Shown: piece after piece, positions 11,991-24,719 of the stretch
How the letters are laid out: each line of letters opens with the position of its first letter
Numbering within the stretch: position 1 is the stretch's first letter
Origin: Aristolochia californica
Taxonomy: Eukaryota > Streptophyta > Magnoliopsida > Piperales > Aristolochiaceae
Assembly: GCA_029961685.1 (NCBI GenBank)
Contig: JARWKL010000012.1
Coordinates: 3,697,807-3,761,806 of the forward strand
Direction of reading: 5' to 3'
Length of the DNA: 64,000 nucleotides
The notes under the pieces: model-generated
The model's database searches: none
Told to the model about the DNA's origin: nothing
Seen by the model: the letters and a program-made list of their open reading frames with translations, nothing else
Program-made: the position numbers and the translations under genes

Positions 11991-12190
11991 TCGGGGGAGT
12001 GTGTGGAGATATGATGTAATTTCAGTGTCATTAATGTAATTAGTATATATTTTATGTCTTTTCTTCACTCTTACTAAGGAGAAGGTATAATAATAATATT
12101 GGTACTTTTATCATTTATAAATAGATCTTAAGGGGGAGGGTTTGGACTAAGTCCATAAGCCTCTTCTTCCTCTTTTTTTCCCAACGTGTG
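11991..12190 (+). repeat. LTR-like fragment after element D
   Basis: It starts TGTGTGGAGATATGATG after a purine tract. It contains TTTATAAATAGATC and GGGTTTGGACTAAGTCC, similar to blocks at 2560-2620 and (reverse) 23741-23830. It is probably a solo or partial LTR of that second family; boundaries are uncertain. Confidence 0.5.
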
Positions 12191-13798
12191 TTCTCTTCAT
12201 TTCCAAAGACGTAAACTATGGAGTCCTGAAAATCAACTTAGCTCTAGTTGGCCCTTTCAATATAGATTGAAAAGGTTCTAGATGAACCCTTCACAAATTG
12301 AAATTAAAAGAAAAGAAAATTTACACCCTTTACTTGGAAAAATCCTTCTCCTTGAGAAATCCAAGCTTTTACTTCTTTAACAACACAATATGGAGTCAGG
12401 GAGCTTCTCTAGAATACAATGCAAGGAAATAAATGGAAAGAGTAGTTGAATTTTCAAGGATGATGCTCACTCTTTCACTCTAATTCACTTTTTGAGAAGT
12501 TTTTCAATTTGGAGGATAAAAGCTAAAAAAATTTGTTTATAAATGCTCATTAACTTTTCAATGTATGCTTTAGTGAAGTATATATAAGTTCCTCAAGCCA
12601 AACTAGCCCTTTTCTACCCATTTTCAAAAAATAGTACATTGATTGATCGATCTATCGATCATAACGATTCTTTTAGTGTCAGAATGTGACTTACTAATCG
12701 ATCAATATGTTACTTTTTGTCCTAAAAAATTAAGTTGATCGATCATTACTAAGGGATGATCAATTAATCAGAATTCCCTCTTGCTATGCAATGCAAGTAT
12801 GATCGATAGGTGAACTTCCTAAGATCGATCAGTTTTATGTCCCTGACTGGCAATATTTTTGTCTCATCAATCAATCTGTTAAGATGATCTATCATTCTAT
12901 TTAAAATTTGCTTGCTTGAACAATATTGATCTAACAATCCAAATGGGATGATTAATCATGCATTATAGCATGATTTGACCTTATTTTGGATGATTGATCA
13001 ATCGAATGTGGTTAATCAATCATGTTTTTTAGTCTTGACCTGCACATTCCTGGATGATCAGAGGTTCATTGATCATTCCTATGCCAGTTCAACTAAATTG
13101 ACTTTAAAAGCATGCGAAAGATATTGTCTAAGTGCTCTAATATGTTCTAATGGATATATTTGATGTTCCTAAACATGTTTATATGCAAAGTATGACCTAA
13201 AGCTCCATAGTCACTATTGTACTAAAAGAAGTGAGTTAAGAATTCTCTCTTACATTTGTGATTAAGTTTTGACATATAACTTTTACACTTAAACACTTAT
13301 CTTCTCGTTGTCTTCTTCCTTGTGAGTTCTTCTTCAAGATACATTCTTCAATGTTGCTTGAGGTCTTGAGTAGGCTTGATCGTTTTGAAGCGACCTTGAG
13401 ATGCATTGACTCTTGAAGGTAGAGTATCTGAAATACTTAATTTTATAAATTATCGGATCAATTAAGTTTTGTTATAATAAAAAAAAATAAGGGAGTCAAC
13501 CTATGTCAACATATCCAATATTTCTATCCACGTAGGGACAATGCAGCCATATTATTTTAACCAATCCTTTGTGGCCAACATGGCTTAACTCATGACACAA
13601 CTTGGACTTCTAATAGGGAGGAGGTTTCCTCAACATCTATTTCTTCCTATTCCATATATCCTATAACTTGACTGCCAATTGATCCTACACAATATGTGTA
13701 CAAAAGCCAAATAAGAAATTCATGGTTGAGTAGGACAACAAAAAAACACTTTACTTCTTCTTTATGTTTTTTTTGTCTTTTTCTAAAAAGCTCCCACA
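12191..13798. other. Non-coding stretch with a GATC-rich patch
   Basis: No gene is supported. Bases 12635-13080 hold about 15 GATC sites in roughly 450 bp, mostly within TGATCGATCA or TTGATCAATC-type words in an AT-rich background. The rest is AT-rich without recognisable domains. Confidence 0.6.
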
Positions 13799-14307
13799 TA
13801 GGGTGGCTTCGAACTAAGCCGGCTCGCGAGCGGCTCAAGTTCGGCTCAGTTCGATTCATTATATCTCGAGCTCGAGCAGAGTTCAAGATCAGAAATTGGC
13901 TCGTTTAGATTAACGCGCGGAGCTCGAGCAGAGCCAGGTTCGGCTCATCGGTTTGCGAGCCGACTCGTTAATTTAACTAGCGGCGATTTGGGAATCGGGG
14001 GGATTTGGAAAAATTTTGGGAAAGAGAGTCCTGTCTCTTCCATTCCATCTTGCCGCCTGTGAAACCCATACATCTCTGTCATTTCCATGCCGTTTCAGCA
14101 TGATTTTCTCGCATAAATCGTTGTCCATCGGCGGGTATTCATGGGAAATGGGGGATTTTGGTCTTCAAATCCCTCGTTCTCCCTCTCCCTCTTCGATTCC
14201 TCAATCTCTGTCAAAGACTTCAATTTTTTCGTCTACGATTTCTTTCTCTGTGATTTCTTCCTCTTCTATCTTCTTCCACTTCGATTTCTTCATCCGAAGT
14301 TCTTCCT

Positions 14308-15510
14308 CGCCGACGAACTAAAGCGACAGTCCGACAGGAGGTAAGATTTTTATTTAATGTTTTTTTTTGTGTCATCGACCTAACCCTACAAAATCTCTAA
14401 CTCTCGCTTCGTTTCAGCAGTGCTCTTTCATTCTTGGAAAGGTTTTAGAGATATCCCCGAACGACGAACACTCTCTGTTTCTGTAAGTGTTGATTTTTTT
14501 TTCATTTTTATCTTCTGTACATTTTCTTCATCTGCAATTTTGGTGTTGATTTTTTTATCTTTTGTACGTTTTCTTCCTCTGCGATTTTGGTGTTGATTTT
14601 TTTTTGTATGTTTTCTTCCTCTACAATTTCGGTGTTGCTTTTTTTTATTTTTTATCTTTTGTACGTTTTCTTCCTTTGCGATTTTGGTGTTGATTTTTTT
14701 TTTCATTTTTATCTTCAATACGTTTTCTTCCTCTGCGATTTCGGTGTTGATTCAAGAAAAACATAGCAATGATCTTTTGATCAATATTTGAATGATTTGA
14801 TTATGATGTTGTTCATATTTCAAAATTTTTCCAGCCGAACTCTTCCTATTCCTAAATATAATACTCGATTTCGATGAACCTGCTCTTACCATAATTATGG
14901 ATATTACAATGAGGAGCAACCAACTCCTATTTTGTTATTTGTTTTTCCCTCTTGACTGTTCAAAGAGGAAGTATTGCTATTTCCCCATTATATTATGGTC
15001 TAATACCACTATCACTGTGGCCCATAAAACAACCATAATAATTAAATTGTTGTTCACCAAAAACAAACTCTTTTTTATGCATATGGAACTCAACCCAATT
15101 CTATTATGTTAGACTATTAGCAAGTCTAGTAAGCAAGTATTCATCATACATATCATAACAGAACATTTCAGAATACAGTACATAATTTTTATTTTTAGAC
15201 CCAATATTTCATTGAATTGATATGTTGATTACAGACGGATGTAAATTATCTCTTTTTTTCAATCAATTTTTATCCTTCCTCTTCGTTTTCTTCATCTGAA
15301 GTTCTTCCTCGCTGAAGAGACGAAAGACACGGTCCAACGGGAGTAAGATTTTTATTTAATGTTCTATTTTTTTCGTTGCCGACCTAACCCTACAAAATCT
15401 CTAACTCTCGCTTCGTTTTAGCAGTGCTCCTTCATTCTTGGAAAGGCTTTTGGAGATATCCTCGAATAGCGAACACTCTTTCTGTTTCTGTAAGTGTTAA
15501 TTTTTTTATT
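14308..15510 (+). repeat. ~190-bp direct duplication, 1 kb apart, in the hAT 5' region
   Basis: Bases 14308-14495 and 15308-15505 are near copies. Each holds GGTAAGATTTTTATTTAATG, then CGTTTCAGCAGTGCTC (or TTTTAGCAG), then TTTCTGTAAGTG. This looks like a non-coding exon with an acceptor and a donor, so the transposase leader was probably spliced and later duplicated. Confidence 0.6.
14485..14752 (+). repeat. T-rich ~50-60-bp minisatellite
   Basis: About five imperfect units each contain GTACGTTTTCTTCCTCTGCG, a TTTTGGTGTTGA core and a T run. Any long frame on the opposite strand here is only the lysine-rich reading of this repeat. Confidence 0.75.
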
Positions 15511-15796
15511 TTTTATCATTAATTATTGGTATTGAGGTTGAATTTCATCAGAATATTAGAAAAGAATGTTGGTGTGCTTATTTCCTTCTCTTAGAATTTT
15601 TAAATTTGTATATAAAAAAAGGATCAGTATATTGGACTGGAAACTATTGGGTGTATGGCTACAGGCTCGAAGAGACCCTGCTGCATTGAAAGACAAGGGT
15701 CGTTCCCGATTGTCACAATGTCACGTACCTTCCACTAAGAATAGACAAGTTTGATAAAATAAGATTAAGCCTAATAATAGACTCCTTAAAAATAGG

Positions 15797-15939
<143 letters not shown>

Positions 15940-16362
15940 TGAAAAATAAATCATCCAGAAATAACAGAATAATGACTACCTCATATATTGTTTTTAGAGA
16001 TATAAGAAAGTTAAAGGCTAGGGGTATTTGGGTAATTTTATAAGAATGTTAAAGGTTAGGGATATTTGGGTAATTTTATTTTAGGATATTGTATTCAGAA
16101 GTTGTTGTTAATGTAGAAACCTACCTAAGGAGGTACATATAAGTTCCTACTTCAACACTTTTGAATCTTTTGATAATCTTGCTTTGTCTTTTCCTATCAA
16201 TGTCATTAAAGTGTTCCCCCCTAGAATTGTTAATCTTGGTAGGCATTGATCTCCTTATTGTTGATAAGTGTCTTAAATTATGTGTAGGATTTTTGTTGTT
16301 TCTGATTGTTTTCTTTTCTTTATGTTTTTAGTTTGTAATTTTGTTTTTTTGTAGAAGTAAGA

Positions 16363-18386
16363 ATGTCAACACCTCCTCAATTGACATCAATAATTAACAC
16401 TTGTTCTAGTGTCGCCATAAATAGTGACTCAACTCCACCAGAGTCACTACCCTCTGTTATAGAAGTGGGCTCAGATGAAATTACCATAAATGAGGATGAA
16501 GATGACTCTACCCATACTTTAAAAAGACAAAAAAAGTCTCATGTGTGGTTGGAATTCAAAAAAGTATCACTTAATGGTACAAAAAAGGCTCAATGTGTTC
16601 ATTGTAAATCTATTTGAGTGTTATTAGTAGTGGAGTGACCACACATATGAGTCGACATTTGAAAAATTGCCTTAGTAGAAAAGTGGCAATGAGAAAACAA
16701 AAAACTTTAAACTTTCAACCAGTTAGAGTGGGGTCTAATGTTGATCAGAGTCCATTTGGACTTCCTTTTATGAATTTTAGAGGAAAATATGATCAAGCTA
16801 AAATGAGAGTACTCATTGCTCATCGGATTCTTATGCATGAACATTCATTCATGATAGTAGAAGAGGAGGGATTTAATTTTGTAATGAAGATGGAAAATAT
16901 GAATTATGAAAAAATATCCCGTAAGACCATTAAGAAGGAGTGTATGGAGGTGTATGAGGCAACGAAAAAGAAATTGAAAATTTTGAAAATATTCAGTCTT
17001 ACCACGGATCTTTGGAAGTTCCAAAATCAAAAGATTAAATACATGGTTATTACTGGGCATTTTATTGACAGTAATTGGAAGCTACAAAAACGAGTCTTGT
17101 ATTTTGAGCATGTTCCTCCTCCTATTCGTGGCGTTGATATAGCAGATGCTATTTACAAGTGTTTGAAAGAGTGGGAAATCGAAAATAAAGTTTTTAGCAT
17201 TTCAGTTGATAATGCTGCATATAATGATGTTTGTATGAGAGTTTTGAAATAAGATTTTTCAAGGAAAAAAATTTTGGTTTGTGGTGGAAAGTTGTTTCAT
17301 GTGCGTTGTTGTGCTCATATTTTGAACTTATTAGTCCAAGATGGTCTTGTTTAGATTAAGGATATCATAGATAATGTGCGTGAGAGTGTCAAACTCATAA
17401 ATCTGTCTGAAGCTAGACTTCGCACTTTTTCTGAAATTGTACAACAACTAGAACTTAGTGAAAAGAGGTTGGTTATTGATTGTCCAACTGGTTGGAACTC
17501 CACTTATGACATATTGTCTTCTGCATTAAAATTCAAAGATGCATTCTCTAGATTTAAAGTTAGAGAACCAACGTATGATTGTTTGCCAAGTCTTGATGAA
17601 TGGGAAAAGGTTGACATGGTGTGTGAGAGTTTAGACGTTTTTAATGCAATTACTAATATAATTTCTGGGAGTGACTACCCTATTTCTAATTTGTACCTTA
17701 GTGAGGTATATTGGGTAAAAGAAGTTCTGAATTTTCATTCTACAAATGAAAATATTTTCATTAGGACAATGGTTAGTAGAATGAAAGAGAAATTTGAGAA
17801 GTATTGGGGTGAATGCAATTTATTGATGGTTGTTGCTTCAGTTTTGGATCCAAGGGTCAAATTAAGGTTGATTGAAATGTGTTTTCCAGAGATATATTCT
17901 AAGGAGGAAGGTACAATGAATATAAATTTAGTTCGACGCACCTTATATGAGATCTACGATGAATATGTATCCTTATATAATGTGGATATTAGAAATAAAG
18001 AGATTTCTTCAAGTACTAGCTCTATGGGTGTTTCCACAAGTCGTAGGTCTTCATCAAGTTCAGGTTGGTCAAAGTTACTGAATTATGTGAAACAAGTGGA
18101 TGTAGTTAATTCACCAAGGTCAGAATTGGAAATTTATCTTGAAGAAGGTGTATATAGTTGTGAGGGAACTTTACAATATGATTTTGATGTTTTAGAATGG
18201 TGGAAAGTGAATCATATGAAATTTCGAGTATTATCTAAGATGACAACAAACATCCTTGTAATTCGCATATCCACAGTAGCTTCAAAGTCTATATTTAGTA
18301 TTGGTGGTAGAGTAATAGGCTCATATCGTTCTTCCTTGGCACCAAATACAGCTCAAGCTTTGATTTGTGGCAATGATTGGGTTTAG
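16363..18386 (+). pseudogene. hAT transposase remnant
   Basis: It would cut and rejoin the transposon. From ATG 16363 an acidic N-terminus leads to a BED zinc finger: the first Cys pair is in QCVHCKS (about 16590) and the His pair in THMSRHLKNC (about 16640). A frameshift near 16612 lies between them. The RNase H-like core follows, with LTTDLW (first Asp) and SVDNAAYND (second Asp). Two in-frame stops lie after VLK (about 17250) and VQDGLV (about 17353). The C-terminal dimerisation segment has DVLEWWK, STVASKSIFSIGGR and RSSLAPNTAQALIC (18190-18380). The length fits the family. The damage makes it inactive. Confidence 0.85.
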
Positions 18387-18419
18387 GCTCTTCACGGTGT
18401 AAAGAAAAATCAAAAGGTG

Positions 18420-19137
18420 AATTTCTTTGATTAATTATTTATTATGATATGTTTTAGTATATTTTTTAGTTTTATTTATTAAAATTTTATTTTATGATTA
18501 CAGCCTGAAAAGAAGAGTGTAGAGATAATGCTACTAGCTACATGATTTTTCATGTTTTTCTCATCATGGTAATTTTAATATTTTTAACGACATTAAGTAA
18601 CAAGTAGTGGAGGAGTATTTTTTTATCTGATAATAACTAATTTTTTTTTTTTTTTTTTGTCATAGGTGGAGATTTTGCTCATGCATGGACGTATATTATT
18701 TTCTAGCATGAAGAGAAACAACTATAATATGTAAATTTATAACGGATTTATAGTTTTTATTTGGGTGATTGTAAATTGATAATGATATTTCATTTAATTT
18801 TGTTGTGTTTGATTATTGTTTGGAGTTTATTCATAATGTTATGTAGTGTATGAGTATTTAGACTATTTTATGGAGTGTATAAATAATTTTATGGAGTGTT
18901 TATGGAATGTATAGACAATTTTATGGAGTATTTATGGAGTGTTTATACAGGTATTATGTATATAGATTATGCCTAATTTTAAGTAGAGGTCATGTCCAAT
19001 CTTATACATGTATTATATATAAACGTTATGTCCAATTTTATGTAGAGGTCATGCCCAATTTTATATAAAATGTATGTATATTTTTATATATAATTTATTT
19101 GATATATATTTTTTGAAAAGTTTTAAATATATATTGA
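18420..19137. repeat. AT-rich 3' region of hAT with short tandem words
   Basis: No gene is seen. Bases 18835-19075 repeat TTTATGGAGTGT-like and CCAATTTTATGTAGAGGTCATG-like words with variable spacing. Confidence 0.6.
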
Positions 19138-19484
19138 AGCTCGAGCTCAGCTCGAACTCGGTTAAAATTTTATGGTTCAAGCTCGAAAACAATTTTAGGC
19201 TTAATACGAGGTTCAGTTTGAAACTCGGCTCAAAATATTTAAATCAAACTCGGCTCAAACATAGGTAGGTTCTGGAAAGCACTATAATTTCTTGGCCAAT
19301 TTAAAGATGTTACGGAAACAACATGAATAACTCAAAACAACTCACAGTTTATTATTAAAATTATTATTCAGAAGAAAACAGAAACGGGATGCTTGTAATA
19401 GCTCGATGCCAACTAATAAAATCGATCTGCATCGATTTGTTAAACATGTCTCTTACATAATCATTTTCTGTCCGACTGTTATCT

Positions 19485-20068
19485 TCAAGCGTCGTTCTTC
19501 TTCTGAATAAGATGCTGTTCCACTGCTTTTGCTAGTACTTCCAGCACCGCCGTACTGACAAATGAAGCATTGGAGGCCTTTTCATCGTCAATTTCGTAGT
19601 CGATAGTTGATTTAATAATGGAGGAAGTAGCATCTTTCTCCAGGATCTGGAACGTGACACGGTACAGGCTGAAACCAAGTTCCTGAAATCCCCCTTCCAC
19701 GGCGTCTGCAGATTTCACTCTCGTCTCGTCGTCGACTACGATGAACTTCTCCTTGTAGTGACGAACTCCAGGTGTACCTGAGTAATTAATTCATCAGTGG
19801 CAGTGGCACATTAGAAGTGACAGCGAAGAACGAATTTCGAGAATTTTGGTTTGAAATCTCGAGAGGATGGAGTTAGGGGTTTACCTTCGACAAAAGTGAT
19901 GTCAAGAACGCTACCGGCTTTTCCATCACCCTCGACGACATCTATCTTCTCGACGAACTCAGAGAGAAAATGGCGGACAACATAAGCCAGCTCCAATGTG
20001 CCGTAACATTCCCAAACCCTCTTTGCCGTTTCGCGGATCTCTACCTCGTTGACAAGATGGCCGTGCAT
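19485..20068 (-). CDS. Bet v 1 / PR10 family protein, S-norcoclaurine-synthase-like
   Basis: Two exons join at consensus sites: exon 1 20068-19885, GT donor at 19884, AG acceptor ending 19778, exon 2 19777-19485. They give 158 residues, the usual size for the family. The start MHGHLVNEVEI resembles the N-terminus of NCS-like PR10 proteins. The glycine-rich loop is EGDGKAGSV (about residues 46-54). FVEGTPGVRHYKEKF spans the junction, and EGGFQELGFSLYRVTF is a typical core strand. The C-terminal helix is around VSTAVLEVLAKAVEQHL. Family members bind hydrophobic ligands in a cavity, and NCS condenses dopamine with an aldehyde; the exact ligand here is unknown. There is no signal peptide in view. 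It is intact and has its own TATA box. Confidence 0.88.
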
Positions 20069-20123
20069 CTTTGTCTTTTTCTCTTACTCTCTAAATCTGT
20101 GCCTCAGCCAATAGGCCTCTGCT

Positions 20124-20132
20124 CTATATATA
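20124..20132 (-). promoter_or_regulatory. TATA box of the NCS-like gene
   Basis: The minus strand reads TATATATAG, about 56-64 bp before the ATG at 20068. A CCAAT on the opposite strand (20108-20112) lies a little further upstream. Position and sequence suit a plant core promoter with a short leader. Confidence 0.65.
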
Positions 20133-20215
20133 GCAGATTGGATACCGATACTATCAGGTATTGGATCTGTTTTAAAATGTGGCTGGCTACTATAATTGCG
20201 ACACGTATCGGAAGG

Positions 20216-20652
20216 TTTTCATTTTCCAATGATGGCTGCCGACCGAAGCAAGAAAGGCCTTCGTTCCTCAACAATGGCTGCCGAAAGCATATTCTATATA
20301 ATTCGACGACTTGGGCTTATTCAGCCCGACGGTAAGGCGTCGGCCATCCTAATAGTCGTGTTACTTGGAGCTCGCACGCCGAAGTTACCCTCCACACCCT
20401 AAATTCCTTAGGTCTTCGTTCTGCGATAATGGCTGGCGACCGAAGTAAAAGATTTGGCAAGGTCTTCCTTCCTCAATAATGGCTGGCGAACGCAGTCGGT
20501 CAAGTGGAGGCCTAATTTGACCCGACAGTAATTACCCAACACTAAAGCCGTCGCCCCCATCTTGCTCTTAAAGAAAATTATTCCCTTCGGCCGCTAGCAC
20601 ATCCTAATAGTCGTGTTACTCGAGCTCGCGCGCAGCAGTCACCCTCGCATAA
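20216..20652. repeat. Imperfect repeats upstream of the NCS-like gene
   Basis: AATGGCTG(G/C)CGA-type words with CGAAG occur four times (about 20229, 20272, 20428, 20477). A longer block, CATCCTAATAGTCGTGTTAC followed by GAGCTCGC, occurs at 20346 and again at 20602. No coding sense was seen. This DNA lies 150-600 bp upstream of the start codon and could affect expression. Confidence 0.65.
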
Positions 20653-22259
20653 GTCGATACGATCTTAACTTCGTGTGTTTGAACGGAACTTGATTTACAC
20701 ACTTTGAACTCCGGTCTCTAGCATCAAATTGGAGTCTAATAATTTTAATCGAGTTTGAGTTCAAATCGAATTTGAGTTCCAACCTATATTTAAAACTTTG
20801 CATAAAATACATGTCTCAATTTAGGTATTGGATTCCGTAAGCCTCGGAGGTTCATCTAATCGAAATACCAAGTCAAGGTCCATACACCCCAATGATAAGA
20901 GAATTTTCTTTTTCCAATTAGTGTAGTTGTTTCAATTCAGAGGAATAATATAGGAGGAATCAAAATTTGGAAAAGATAAAGTTTGAACAACTACAAAATA
21001 AATAACAAGCTTACTAAAACATGCAATGAAGCTAAATATTAAATATTTACCCATGTAAATAAATTTAAACAAATAAATTAACATGTCATTATAATCTTTC
21101 ATGCGGGCTTAGATTATAATACATAATCGATTTATATTACTTTATGATGGATCAAAATTTGCATGTAAAATAATTTTTTAGGCATGTGGGAACCTATAAT
21201 TTTTTTTTAGAAATATTTTTATTCCATCCTGAATAATCACTTAAATATAACATTTACCCTATGGGGTTAAATTATTATATTTAAATGATTAATCACAATT
21301 TTTTATGCATTACCTTTATGTGAGTAAGCTTAATGTTACTTTTCATAATTATGAATGTTGTGGTATTATTCAACTATTCAAATGTAAACAAAAGTATGGT
21401 ACCAAAATAATTGACTAATATTGATGCCAATTATTAATTCCATATATTTAGGTCAACCAAAAGTATGCATAAAAAATTAAGTATGCATAAAAATCTAAGT
21501 AATTTTTTATAAGAGAAAAATTATCATAAATATGCATTTATACATTCATATATGCGTGTAAAATTATTTAATTCATATGAATTAAATGAGAAATGGCATA
21601 AAAACAAATATATTGATTTCTAGTTATTCAAACATCTATTAAATGTATCCAATGTTAACACTCAATGTGAGATGGCCAAGAGGTTATTTCCTAAAAATTT
21701 AAGTTGAGCCTGGCCGACTCGATTGCGTGGTTTGGAATGGGCGAGTCGCATCCAACTCAGTCTGAACCCTAGAGGTCATCATCAATCTCTAGCCACACAT
21801 AGAGAGCAGCACATTGCGCTAGCCTCTATCACCAACTTGAAGCCGACCACTATCGTAATCAACGCCGGTGCACCCAGCGCTTGCCTTGGTTATGTTCCAA
21901 CATGCCGTAGAGCCAAGAACGAATGACAAAGGCTCCACCATTGGGAGGCCTCAACGAACTCCAATGGCTACTCACCCAGAAAAAGCGTTCTTTGTTTCTG
22001 AAGAATCTGAATAGGTCCACGTCCAACCTTTGCCTACAAATAACAACAAACATAAATTTCCTCCACAAATCCCTTTGGCTCATCCCCACTGCTCACCATC
22101 TCTCCGATCGTGATGCACAAAGGACGACGTGTAGGGAAATATGTGATTGTCGACATCATGACCGACACTCAACCAATGTAGCGCCTATCTCAGTCGAGGA
22201 TCAACCGTGTTGGGAAGTTGGAAACATTGGTTTGCATCCGTCGTAAATTTGAGAGAAGG
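20653..22259. other. Intergenic DNA, no gene recognised
   Basis: Bases 20700-21660 are AT-rich with no long frame. Bases 21690-22250 are less AT-rich and have short open frames on both strands with no family features. I see no domain, repeat or RNA gene that I can support. Confidence 0.5.
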
Positions 22260-22500
22260 AAAGGTTTTGCGTCCGGACTTGAGTCTCGAGTGTTGACTCC
22301 TGACCCTGGGTTTAAGTAAATGGGCTAGTTCGTAAGCTCTGAACCGAACCATGCTTCATTCTGGTTCAGCTTGTTCACTTAAATGAGTCAAAAATCCCAT
22401 CTTGAATTTGATTTGAGATCGAGTTTCTTCGAATCGAACCGAGCCGAGCTTGAGCTATTCGCTAACCGGTTCAGTTGGATGACATACCTACCCTCAATTC
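22260..22500. other. hAT-like terminal fragment (tentative)
   Basis: The stretch has GAACCGAGCCGAGCTTGAGC and ends ACATACCTACCCTC. That resembles the subterminal GAGCCGAG words and the TAGGG-type ends of the hAT elements at 13799 and 48014. No second terminus or target duplication was found. Confidence 0.35.
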
Positions 22501-23740
22501 GCTTATGGGAGTGGTAATGTTATTCATTTATTTAATTTTTAATTAATCTAATCCACTATTATAGAAATTGATTCAATCACTAATTTGATCTAGTTGAACC
22601 TGAGTCAATTGAGTGTCTTTGTTGGTTGACTAAATGACATGAATATGGTAATCTTTAAAAGCTAAATAAAATAAAGAGTCACAAAATGGGAGAGCTTTTT
22701 CACCCTTTCTACCTTGGGTACAGGGAGGAGGGGGAAGACCTCTATATTTTATTTGTAATGAGGAAGAGTCTCCCCCCTGCCTCTTGCCTTCCAGGTTCTC
22801 CCCTTAATTTCTTGTGGCTGGCAAGAGAGGATACTACCCTCCCCAATGTTTGAAAGCCACAAAAATGACACAAAAATGGAGAGGCTGCTCCCACTCTTGT
22901 GGTACATTGTGTGGGGGAACCTCCCCAGGGGTAGGTTGTTTGGTACACCAATCAAATTCTGAAATTTAATTATGTCAATCAGATTTTAACCTTTTTACGG
23001 GATTTTATGTTTGTAACATGGATAAGGGATTGTGTTCAGTTAAACTGGGTTGAATTAGTTGGTCTAGATTTGATTACACTGGTTCTTTCTGGTTATAAAT
23101 AAAAAATAAAAAATTTCATTTTAATAAGGATTCAAAAATTGTACTGGTTACCTATTGAATTTTTATTAAATGAAACAAAATCAAGTAATATTGGCCATTT
23201 TCTATTCTTTTAAAGAATTATTGTTTAATATGAAAGTTATTCGCCTAATTTCCTTTATCAATATATCCATATTAGAAATCTAGCTAGTGGATGTAGGATG
23301 ACTCCAATAATTTTTTTTAAAAGTGGTTGTATCTCTTTAAGGACCTTATTATATATTTTTAGACCAATAGTAAAATCATGCAACTCTGCATTATTTTATT
23401 GATAACAAAATTGGTACCTTAAATATTGTGCTACTAGCACAAATATTAGTGTATGTTGGACATATGTCTTCTAACATAAATATTATATGGTCAATGACAA
23501 AAACTTAAGACTGAAGAATGATCAATCAAGTTAAAAAGTCAAGATTTGAAGCAAAACCTCATTGAAGATTGTTGTTGTTAAGAAGTTAAAGACAAAGTCA
23601 AAGTCAAATAGACAATCTCAATGGAATATTTTTTTAAAACATTGTTTTAACATTGGAATGTTTTGGAATGTTGATTTTTCAGGACTCCATGGATTTAACT
23701 CATGGATAAAAAGAGAAAGACACCAATTGAAGAAAACAGG
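22501..23740. other. Intergenic DNA, nothing recognised
   Basis: AT-rich sequence with only short frames on either strand. No domain, terminal repeat or RNA gene could be supported. Confidence 0.5.
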
Positions 23741-24010
23741 AGGAAGAAGAGGTTATAGACTTAAGTCCTAACCCTTCCTCTATACCTCAATTTATAGATT
23801 AATGAAACTATAATATTATAATTATGCCACTAAAAATTAAACTAATTACATCAATGTCATCTCTATGAGATGACTCTTTATTTACCATGTCAAATATATA
23901 GGCCTATGGGTCTATGGGTTTTCTCCTTGATCTATGGGCCTTGAGCCCATCTTCTAACACACTTGAATGTGTGGGTCTTCCTTGGTCATGGGGGCTTGGT
24001 TCCATCTTCC
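23741..24010 (-). repeat. LTR-like fragment of the second LTR family
   Basis: Its reverse complement matches 2457-2640: GGTAAATAAAGAGTCATCTC, ATAGAGATGACATTGATG, then TCTATAAAT and GGGTTAGG. Bases 23925-24010 add GGGCCT/GGCCTT-rich words reminiscent of family-1 LTR outer ends. It is read as a decayed or chimeric LTR. Confidence 0.5.
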
Positions 24011-24719
24011 AATTATCTTTTCTATTTTCACTTTGTTTGTAAAAGGTTATCTAGTACCTTGAAATCTAGAAGAATTGGCTTTCTAGATCCTTGAATCCAG
24101 AAAGGGAGTGCCCACTAGAGTCAGAATCTAGTTGTACTAGACCTCTTTGGGAGAGCTTGGGTATTTGTGTAATTGGGCATTGCACTTAGTTTAAACAGAC
24201 ATGAACCATGTTTGTATTTTTAGCTAATGGAGGATATTAGTGAAAATTTTCTAAGCAATGGCTCTTGGTCGGTGATAACCACTAGTGGAACATCGATAAC
24301 AAAAAACTTTGCCTCTTTGTGGTTGTGTACATCTTCTATTCATTTTATTAATCTATTTATTTTAATTTCACCAAAAGCACTTAAATTTTATTTTTTTTAT
24401 CTCAATTCACCCCCTTGAGATGCCACCTAGGCCAACATATATTTTTATATCATATTATGTTGTTATAGGTTTGTTATATTGTAATATGATGATATATTTT
24501 TAGCTCAAGTTCAAAATTTATATATTTTAAATATTTATTAATTACTTGGTTATTTACCAATTTAAATGTTCAATTTTTAATAATAAGTAAATAAACAAAA
24601 AATGGAATATTCATCATACTTATAATCAAATGGAACAAAAACAGAATATGCAATTATGGTTTAAATGTATTTTAAATAGAATAACTTATTCCATTTTGCA
24701 TGTTTGTAACCCATTCAGG
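24011..24719. other. Intergenic DNA, no gene
   Basis: Bases 24050-24430 resemble degraded LTR or untranslated retroelement DNA. Bases 24430-24715 are strongly AT-rich. No coding or RNA feature was seen. Confidence 0.45.

Noticed and set aside
14428..14718. Lys-rich 96-codon minus frame
   Set aside because: It is the reverse reading of a T-rich minisatellite, not a protein.
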